Positions 22,791 to 29,103 of a stretch of 29,103 bases of DNA are shown piece by piece. The DNA comes from Fidelibacterota bacterium (GTDB lineage Bacteria; Marinisomatota; Marinisomatia; Marinisomatales; UBA1611), in NCBI GenBank assembly GCA_002718285.1, contig PBAR01000023.1, positions 82,994-112,096 on the forward strand, in the 5' to 3' direction. The notes below the pieces were generated by a model. The model did not search any database. It saw only the letters and a program-made list of their open reading frames with translations, and was not told the origin of the DNA. Position 1 is the stretch's first letter. Each line of letters starts with the position of its first letter. The translations under genes were made by a program, and so were the position numbers.

Positions 22791-25529
22791 TTAATCAAAT
22801 TTACTATACTTTGGTGTGATTTCGCCCATACTTTCGATAAAGTCTAATGTAGTGACTAATTCAGGTTTTTTCTGCTTTATTTCTTCATAAAGGCTAAGAG
22901 CTTCATCATATTCATACATTCGATAATATGCAACTGCTAGGTTTACTTTATAATCCAATTCATCTGGATCAGACTTCACTGCTTTTATAAAATAGTCAAT
23001 CGCCATAGAATAATTGCCTAAACGTGCAAATGTAATCCCAACAGTATTATCGCTCCTTGCTCTACGTTTTCTGAAATTGATTTTCGGGATATCTTCTGGT
23101 TTAATATCTTTTGATAATTTATTTGATTTTGCTAAGGATTCTGGTGTTTCTGCTTTTAGTTCTGCTGCTAAATCTGATGGTACTTCAAATTTAGGCCCTT
23201 CAGTAATTTTTGAGGCGAGTGATGCTTTAGCTGCTCCAAATACTTTATCTAACTTACCTGAAAATCCTACAGGATCAATTGCTGCAACCTCTTCATATTT
23301 CTGTCTAGCAATTCCTTTGTTTCCCATCATAAAATGGGCAATAGCAATATTAAGTAAAAATCCAGGATATTCTGCTTGCTCAAGTGCTTTATTATAAAAT
23401 TCTAAGGATTTTTCATAGTCACCTTTTTTTGTATAACAAACTCCCAATGTATTTATTGCATCTGGGAATACAGGTTGCATTGTAATAGCAGTTTCAAGTT
23501 TCTTTATAGCATCATTATACCGGGAAAACTCCATATATCGTACGCCAGCATCATAGTAATCATTGGCAGTTTTAAGTTCGCCTCCAACAGCATTAAGTAC
23601 AATTGTCCCTAACCATTTTTCATATTGTTTTATATCTTCCAGTAAAAGGTCATTAATTCCATTCATATCTGGCATTGGCATATCTGCCGTAATATGTGAA
23701 CCTGCAGGATATTTTGCTGATGCTTCTTTTAAAGAGAATTCATTAACATAGTTTTCTGCTTTCATTTCATTATATTTTAGGGACCCTTGTTTCCATGCGC
23801 TGAAAAATGGTTTTCCAACTAATGTTGCTTCTACAGGAATCCAAACTTTATCATTTAAGACAACTACTTCAGACTCATCTTGAAAATATTTATTAACCTC
23901 ATCTGGTTCTACTCCACTATCAAACATTAAAAATATATGTCCAGCACCAGGTTTAAACACGTCTAAAGCCATAGATTCAATTCCTAGATTGCCCATTAGA
24001 GCAGCAAATAGTGCTGTCAAATCATCGCAGTCACCAATTTTATCTCTGAGCATATCTCCAGGATATTTTACAGAATCAAATGTTGATTTATCATCAGCAA
24101 TATCCAAAAAAGGTGTTTCTAGATCAATATTATATACAAGGCCGTGAGTTCCTAGAGCATCATAGAGAATAATAGCCCTTCCTAAGTTACTGCGACCAAA
24201 ATAATCATTTAATATATTGGTATAAAATTGGATATTACCACGGGAAAACTTATCGATTACAGCATCAGCAGGCGTGACATAAGTAGCAATCATTTCGGGA
24301 TTACTCCAGGTGAGTTTTCCTTTTCCAAGAACATATGCAGATTCCATTTTTTTCTGTGCCAATTTTTCTTCTCCATCTTGCTTATATGTGACTTTTATTT
24401 CTGGTTGTACAAGATTATCAAAAGTTGCTTTTTTGGAAGTTAAAACATCACTGGAAAAAGATACTCCTAATTCATATTCATCATCTGATTTAGGAGGAAG
24501 TATAAGATTTTCAGAATGAGGGTTATCCATCATAGTAGGTACAAACAAGGATACGGAAACTGGTAAATCAGCATCTGAAATGTTTTTTAAACCAACCTTT
24601 AAAAAAGGGTTTGTTTCGTAATAACGATGTAGAGATCTGAATATTGGATTATGATTAATCACTGAATTCCCAATGCTGACAACAGCAGGACTAAGTTGGA
24701 ATACTAGAGAAAAACGATGGGTAGGTTCGAGGTAAGTATGGTCTTCGTAACCATATTCAATAAGAATGCTTTTGAATTTAATGGAAATTCCTGCTGATGG
24801 AACCAAGATTTGCTCGGGCTCAAGTCTATTTTTCTGAACTCCTGCCCTAAATTTGATTCGATTTTTTAGGACGTACTCAACACCGGTATGGTATCGGTCA
24901 CCAATATCCATAGCTATTGTAAATCCATCCAATGGCATATATGCAATTCCTAGTTTAAATGCCTGCCCAAGGATTTTTTCAGTAACTTTGTTTTCATAAC
25001 AGACAGTTGTTCCTCCCAGATCAAAAACCCCTATGCCAAAACGTAAATTTTTCAATGGCGAAATAAGCAGACCTAAATCATAACCAATTCCAGAGCTTTT
25101 CCCATAAGATGTTCCATCTAAAGTCATATCTTTAAAGATATATTTTAAAGTTCCGCCAAATGAAAATAATTTGTGAGGCTGATAACCAAATGAAAAATTT
25201 AATTTATTATCTGCATATCCTAGTTCACCATCATCAAAACCAACATTAGCCCAGTCCAAACCAAGTGCTAGCTTATCCCCGAATGGTCTTACAATTCCGA
25301 TATAAGACTGAGTTATACCCATGACGTATAGATCTGCGTAGGTGGTTGTAAATTCTGTTCTGCGCAAGCGCGGTAAACCAGCTGGATTCCAAGTAATAGT
25401 GTTTCCATCGTCTGCTACCGCGATAAAGGCTCCCCCCATACTTAATGGCCTGGTTCCAACAAATAATTGGTCTTGACCATTTATTTGCAGTAAAGAAATC
25501 AGAAGACCGATAAGAAAAAACCGAGTCAT
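22791..25529 (-). CDS. PorV-like outer-membrane barrel fused to transglutaminase-like and TPR domains
   Basis: A 912-residue exported protein with an unusual domain order. Residues 1-18: signal peptide. About 20-285: PorV/UPF0164-like beta-barrel, opening FVGTRPLSMGGAFIAVADDG and TITWNPAGLPRL and ending in a beta strand, HRFSLVFQLS. About 290-410: beta-rich linker, possibly Ig-like. About 420-590: transglutaminase-like cysteine-peptidase fold with IGDCDDLTALFAALMGNLGI (Cys501), GAGHIFLMFDSG (His531) and VWIPVEAT (Glu567 at the usual acidic position). About 650-760 and 825-890: TPR units, for example AINTLGVCYTKKGDYEKSLE and DYKVNLAVAYYRMYEYDEAL. Its ATG overlaps the stop of the FG-GAP gene as ATGA. 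In type IX secretion PorV delivers cargo to the cell surface; whether this fusion acts so, or processes cargo, is inference. Confidence 0.85.
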   Translation of the reverse strand: MTRFFLIGLLISLLQINGQDQLFVGTRPLSMGGAFIAVADDGNTITWNPAGLPRLRRTEFTTTYADLYVMGITQSYIGIVRPFGDKLALGLDWANVGFDDGELGYADNKLNFSFGYQPHKLFSFGGTLKYIFKDMTLDGTSYGKSSGIGYDLGLLISPLKNLRFGIGVFDLGGTTVCYENKVTEKILGQAFKLGIAYMPLDGFTIAMDIGDRYHTGVEYVLKNRIKFRAGVQKNRLEPEQILVPSAGISIKFKSILIEYGYEDHTYLEPTHRFSLVFQLSPAVVSIGNSVINHNPIFRSLHRYYETNPFLKVGLKNISDADLPVSVSLFVPTMMDNPHSENLILPPKSDDEYELGVSFSSDVLTSKKATFDNLVQPEIKVTYKQDGEEKLAQKKMESAYVLGKGKLTWSNPEMIATYVTPADAVIDKFSRGNIQFYTNILNDYFGRSNLGRAIILYDALGTHGLVYNIDLETPFLDIADDKSTFDSVKYPGDMLRDKIGDCDDLTALFAALMGNLGIESMALDVFKPGAGHIFLMFDSGVEPDEVNKYFQDESEVVVLNDKVWIPVEATLVGKPFFSAWKQGSLKYNEMKAENYVNEFSLKEASAKYPAGSHITADMPMPDMNGINDLLLEDIKQYEKWLGTIVLNAVGGELKTANDYYDAGVRYMEFSRYNDAIKKLETAITMQPVFPDAINTLGVCYTKKGDYEKSLEFYNKALEQAEYPGFLLNIAIAHFMMGNKGIARQKYEEVAAIDPVGFSGKLDKVFGAAKASLASKITEGPKFEVPSDLAAELKAETPESLAKSNKLSKDIKPEDIPKINFRKRRARSDNTVGITFARLGNYSMAIDYFIKAVKSDPDELDYKVNLAVAYYRMYEYDEALSLYEEIKQKKPELVTTLDFIESMGEITPKYSKFD

Positions 25530-28500
25530 CTATTTAAAACTCCCACGGTAGTTCGCAAAATAGAATTTTCTTTTTCCAATGTGACAATATATAGACCACT
25601 TGTCACAATATCTCCGTTATAATCTTTCCCATCCCAATTTAAAACATTTGAACCTCTTTGAGTAAATTCAGGTTTGTATGACCATTGTAAACGTCCTGCA
25701 AGATTAAAAATGCGGGCAGTAACTGCTTCTTGCTCATCCAAATTAAATAGGATATTTGTATTCGCAAATTCGAATACTGAACCAGAGGGTGAAAAGATCC
25801 TTGGCTGACACTTCAGATATTCAATATCTAATAAAGAATCTAACGGAAATACAGTTTTTGTTACGAAGACACCATATATTCCCATGCTATCTATCTGTAC
25901 TTGAAGATAAGGAACATTTTGAATAGAGATTGGTGTCCCGCCAATTGGTTTTATTTTATTTTCACTTGTAATAAGGCCCATAAAAGGAAAAACAGAATCA
26001 GTTAGTGTAGAATCTGAATATGCAATGCGAATTATTCCAGGTTTTTTCAGTGTTAGAATGGGATCAGTTGAAATAGTGTATAAATCTGTAATCAAATGAG
26101 TTGAATCATCAAAACTAGGACCTGCAGAAATTGAAGAAATATTAATTTCGACATCTTTGTTAACTGCGTTTTGTGGCAGAAGAACAGATACTTTTCCATC
26201 CTCAGAAATAGAAGTGCCACCATATTGGGAGATAATTGATTCTGGTGTTTTAAAAATAGTTGTTTTTTTCATTATATTTTGTCGTTCATCCATCGCCCCA
26301 GAAATATGTACCTGGATTGCTTTCCCAGCATAACGAAGGCTGTCATTATCGGGTAATAACAATACCCCTGTCCATTCGTCAACATTGAAACTTTGTTTGA
26401 TCACTGTTAGGGTATCGGGAATTTTATCATTATTTAAATCAGGATTAACGGGATGGGTGACTTGTACTATTGGATCTACGGATGTATCTAGGAAAAATGA
26501 TTCTTTGAATTTTATTACCAGTATAATTTGTTTACTGGTAACATAGTTTGCCCGGACAGTTTCCACAGATGGAGCAGTAATATCTATATAAAAATAATTC
26601 CAATTTGTCCATTCAGATTTTGCACTTCCGTGATCCAATGATCGAATACGCCATTTATAATTTCCTTCGGGTATACTACGAAGTATTTTTGTAGTTAGAT
26701 TTATAGCGCCAATATTGCTGATACCATAATTACCACTTATAATTTGGTGCTCATTTTCAGTAGTATCTGTATATCCGCCCACTTGTAATTGATATAAAAT
26801 CCCTTCCTGAGGAGTAGAGCCACCACCATTATTTATTGGGTCGACAGGAGCATCCCATTTTAATGTGATTTGATCTTTGTTGATAGAAGAGTCATCTAAA
26901 TTATAAGGTGTATTTGGAGCTTTGTTAGGATTTTCAATCCCTTCCAGATTATCATAAATTTTTGAAATAACATCTTGGTTGGCTTTGAATCCTGCTAAAA
27001 ATAAGTCTAAATCACCATCCATATTGTAATCTGACCAACCAGCAGAACTAAAACCTACGCTGTCAAGAGTAATTGTTAGGTCAGGAGAAAATAAACCATT
27101 ACTATTTTGGTTATATAAAACAGAAATTGGAATTGATTCAGTGGGACTCTTGGATCCAGTAATTAATAAATCTAGATCACCATCATTATCATAATCTCCC
27201 CAACTTGGTCTACCATAAGAAATTCCTTCAATATCAGAATCAACTACTTCAATATTGTATCCGAAATTTTTTATCAGGTAGGTAACAGGTTCATTTTGAA
27301 AATTTAATCCAGTAATTGCAAAATCAGTGAATCCATCATTATCATAATCTCCAAAATCAAATGCCCCTGCAGTAACGCCCAGACCTCCTTTATAGTGACC
27401 AAGACTATTTTCTAACAAATAATCTGGATTATTTAAATAAACTCTAGTTGCGAGATTTCCTATTGTATCCCCCCCAACTGCTACTAAATCAAGATAGCCA
27501 TCATTATTCATATCTGACCAATGAACCAGGCATGGAAAAATAGGAACTAAATCTTTTTGAAGAGTATCTAAGGATAATTCTCCATTAGAATTGTTAAAAA
27601 CTTGAAGCAAATACTTTCCTACTAATTCTCCATTTTCAAATTTTGAACCTTGGCCACCAATCACAAGATCCATATCACCATCGTTATCATAATCTCCCCA
27701 ATCAAAATTATTGGATCCGCCAATAATCCCGAGGTCAATTCCAATAAAAGTTGTAACATTTTCCTGCTGATCGTATACGAAGCTATTAATAGTTTTATCC
27801 CATCGGTAAAATGCTGTACCTGGGTAAGAATCAAAATTGATTACCTGAAAACCTGAAAGACAAAGATCCAAAAATCCATCATTTGTGTAGTCAACCCATG
27901 ACAGATGTCCTCCAAAAAATGCAATGAGATCTTGATTCAAATCTTGGCTTAATAATCCTCCATCATTATCAAAAATAAGTGTTGCCTTCTCTCCTGAGAA
28001 AGATGTCCCTGTTATTGCAAGATCTATAAGACCATCACTATTATAGTCCGCCCATCCAGAAGAAGAAAAATAGACTCCAGGAATAGATTGAGTTGAAGGG
28101 ACGAGTCTGGAAATGAAAAATTCTTTTTCATCGGACCAATCTGATTTTTGACCCGAAGCATCTACAGATTGTACGCTCCAGTAATAAGCGCCATGAGGTA
28201 TTTCGTTAAATTCTCTGATAAGAGAATGACCAACATTTGTTTTATGGAACGGTTGTGCAAATGAAAGCAGTTCATTTCCTTCAGAGTTTGTTCCAATTCT
28301 CAAGTTATAGGAAAGACCTGGTGCAACATGATGATCATCAGAACCAGCGCCCCAAGTGAATACAACACGAGTGCTAACTACAAAACTAGTCAGTGCTGAT
28401 GGTGCTGTCGGACGATTATTTGTGCCAGAATGATCATTAATTAATATTTTGGTAAATGAGCTGTCTCCATTATAAAAATTCGTAGTTCCATTTATAATTA

Positions 28501-29103
28501 AATCAGGAATACTATCTAGATCAGCATCTGCAAATCGGGAGACTCTGACACCAGGCATAGTTTTTACCAGATCAAATGATTGTCCACCCTGATTTTTATA
28601 TACCCTTCCTTGAAGAGAAATAATTTTTCCAGCATTATTTTCAACGGAATCAGCACCAGAGATAACAAGGTCTTTATATCCATCGAGATTAAAATCAACA
28701 GCATCTATATTACCATATGCAACGCCGAAGTCAATCTGTTGAGATGCAGGCTTAAAGGTTCCAACGGGTTCGTTGATATATATCTTGGTTAATAGTTTTT
28801 GTGCAATTTTATTCCATCCAGTACAGATTAAATCAAGGTCACCGTCAATATCTATATCTACAAATCGAAAAGCTCCTGCTTTTAGTCCTATAAGGTCTTG
28901 ACTTGTGTCTTCAATCAACCTTCCGATAGGCTCATTTTGGTAAAACCGAGTTACACTTGCAGATGGATCAGCAGTTTGTCCACAAATAATTAAGTCTGGA
29001 TCACCATCATTATCGTAGTCTCCCCATGCAGTATTTCCATTGAACAAACTGGGGAATACAGTATATGGATCGGGTGAAAATGTATTATCCCGATTTTGAA
29101 TAT
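25526..29103 (-). CDS. Large secreted FG-GAP/VCBS-repeat protein with Fn3-like and FlgD/T9SS-like C-terminal domains, 5' end outside window
   Basis: At least 1192 residues; the frame stays open through 29103, and the translated upstream part (FSPDPYTVFPS) matches the internal repeats, so the start lies outside. Eleven calcium-binding-type FG-GAP/VCBS repeats are seen as four plus seven, with cores such as WGDYDNDGDPDLIICG, WGDYDNDGDMDLVIGG and WGDYDNDGDLDLLITG; the fourth is degenerate. Fn3-like domains follow each block (YYWSVQSVDASGQKSDWSDE; YKWRIRSLDHGSAKSEWTNW). A bacterial Ig-like section begins DITAPSVETVRANYV. The last 90 residues end FNLAGRLQWSYKPEF, LNWDGKDYNGDIVTSGLYIV, as in FlgD Ig-like or T9SS type A sorting domains. 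Such repeats fold as beta-propellers on adhesins and surface proteins. The gene is translationally coupled to the PorV-like gene. Ligand and function are unknown. Confidence 0.88.
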   Translation of the reverse strand, partial: IQNRDNTFSPDPYTVFPSLFNGNTAWGDYDNDGDPDLIICGQTADPSASVTRFYQNEPIGRLIEDTSQDLIGLKAGAFRFVDIDIDGDLDLICTGWNKIAQKLLTKIYINEPVGTFKPASQQIDFGVAYGNIDAVDFNLDGYKDLVISGADSVENNAGKIISLQGRVYKNQGGQSFDLVKTMPGVRVSRFADADLDSIPDLIINGTTNFYNGDSSFTKILINDHSGTNNRPTAPSALTSFVVSTRVVFTWGAGSDDHHVAPGLSYNLRIGTNSEGNELLSFAQPFHKTNVGHSLIREFNEIPHGAYYWSVQSVDASGQKSDWSDEKEFFISRLVPSTQSIPGVYFSSSGWADYNSDGLIDLAITGTSFSGEKATLIFDNDGGLLSQDLNQDLIAFFGGHLSWVDYTNDGFLDLCLSGFQVINFDSYPGTAFYRWDKTINSFVYDQQENVTTFIGIDLGIIGGSNNFDWGDYDNDGDMDLVIGGQGSKFENGELVGKYLLQVFNNSNGELSLDTLQKDLVPIFPCLVHWSDMNNDGYLDLVAVGGDTIGNLATRVYLNNPDYLLENSLGHYKGGLGVTAGAFDFGDYDNDGFTDFAITGLNFQNEPVTYLIKNFGYNIEVVDSDIEGISYGRPSWGDYDNDGDLDLLITGSKSPTESIPISVLYNQNSNGLFSPDLTITLDSVGFSSAGWSDYNMDGDLDLFLAGFKANQDVISKIYDNLEGIENPNKAPNTPYNLDDSSINKDQITLKWDAPVDPINNGGGSTPQEGILYQLQVGGYTDTTENEHQIISGNYGISNIGAINLTTKILRSIPEGNYKWRIRSLDHGSAKSEWTNWNYFYIDITAPSVETVRANYVTSKQIILVIKFKESFFLDTSVDPIVQVTHPVNPDLNNDKIPDTLTVIKQSFNVDEWTGVLLLPDNDSLRYAGKAIQVHISGAMDERQNIMKKTTIFKTPESIISQYGGTSISEDGKVSVLLPQNAVNKDVEINISSISAGPSFDDSTHLITDLYTISTDPILTLKKPGIIRIAYSDSTLTDSVFPFMGLITSENKIKPIGGTPISIQNVPYLQVQIDSMGIYGVFVTKTVFPLDSLLDIEYLKCQPRIFSPSGSVFEFANTNILFNLDEQEAVTARIFNLAGRLQWSYKPEFTQRGSNVLNWDGKDYNGDIVTSGLYIVTLEKENSILRTTVGVLNR
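26993..28060 (-). repeat. Seven FG-GAP/VCBS coding repeats (second block)
   Basis: Seven units of about 50-65 residues, each with a DxNxDG-type calcium loop. At DNA level near-identical cores recur, for example CCATCATTATCATAATCTCC (plus strand) near 27181 and 27333 and a one-base variant near 27679. The spacing is irregular, so the units are domains rather than a simple tandem repeat. Confidence 0.75.
28490..29026 (-). repeat. Four FG-GAP/VCBS coding repeats (first block, continues past window)
   Basis: Units centred on WGDYDNDGDPDL, FVDIDIDGDLDL, AVDFNLDGYKDL and FADADLDSIPDL. The last lacks the Gly of the calcium loop. The block probably continues outside the window, because residues before the first unit already match the inter-repeat segment. 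Confidence 0.72.

Noticed and set aside
23014..23397. 127-codon open frame on the plus strand inside the PorV-like gene
   Set aside because: It lies fully antisense to the TPR part of a clear gene, with no ribosome site and no recognisable product.
29045..29047. TTG as the start of the FG-GAP protein
   Set aside because: The frame stays open to the window end and the residues before it match the inter-repeat pattern, so the true start is outside the window.

Overview
The window is an AT-rich stretch of chromosome from a Gram-negative bacterium. An LptD-type outer-membrane protein, a lipoprotein, several Sec-type signal peptides, a PorV-like outer-membrane barrel and a secreted protein with a FlgD/T9SS-like C-terminal domain point to the FCB supergroup. 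A marine lineage such as Candidatus Marinimicrobia (SAR406) is my best guess, supported by the nickel superoxide dismutase and the Na+-coupled transporters. No rRNA or marker phylogeny was available, so this placement is inference. I saw no insertion sequence, integrase, prophage or CRISPR array; the region reads as ordinary core chromosome with some unusual surface genes.

Left part (1-15165), all minus strand. In transcription order: rarA (AAA+ ATPase), lptD (overlapping rarA by 4 nt), a 381-nt gap, hisS, topA, glyS, a GltP/GltPh-type acidic amino-acid symporter, an SLC13/DASS-type anion symporter, and a gamma-glutamyltranspeptidase cut by the window edge. Housekeeping genes thus run into a likely nutrient-scavenging set: exported Ggt would release glutamate from gamma-glutamyl compounds and the neighbouring symporters could import glutamate and dicarboxylates.

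Middle part (15216-19952), mixed strands: an FKBP-type prolyl isomerase lipoprotein, tRNA-Thr(CGT), a YidD-domain protein with a signal peptide in front and a small membrane domain behind, a small two-TM/coiled-coil protein, a PIN-PhoH ATPase, a Nudix CoA-pyrophosphatase-type gene coupled to a small membrane protein, and a HAD phosphatase-like protein with a DWNGT motif.

Right part (20153-29103). On the plus strand are a secreted nickel superoxide dismutase and two tandem paralogues built of seven 24-residue MORN_2 repeats, closed by a bidirectional terminator. Facing them on the minus strand is a compact three-gene operon: a large secreted FG-GAP/VCBS-repeat protein with two Fn3-like domains and a sorting-type C-terminus (5' end outside the window), a 912-residue protein joining a PorV-like barrel, a transglutaminase-like domain and TPRs, and a small exported acidic TPR-like protein. 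This operon is the best candidate for an undescribed surface or secretion system.
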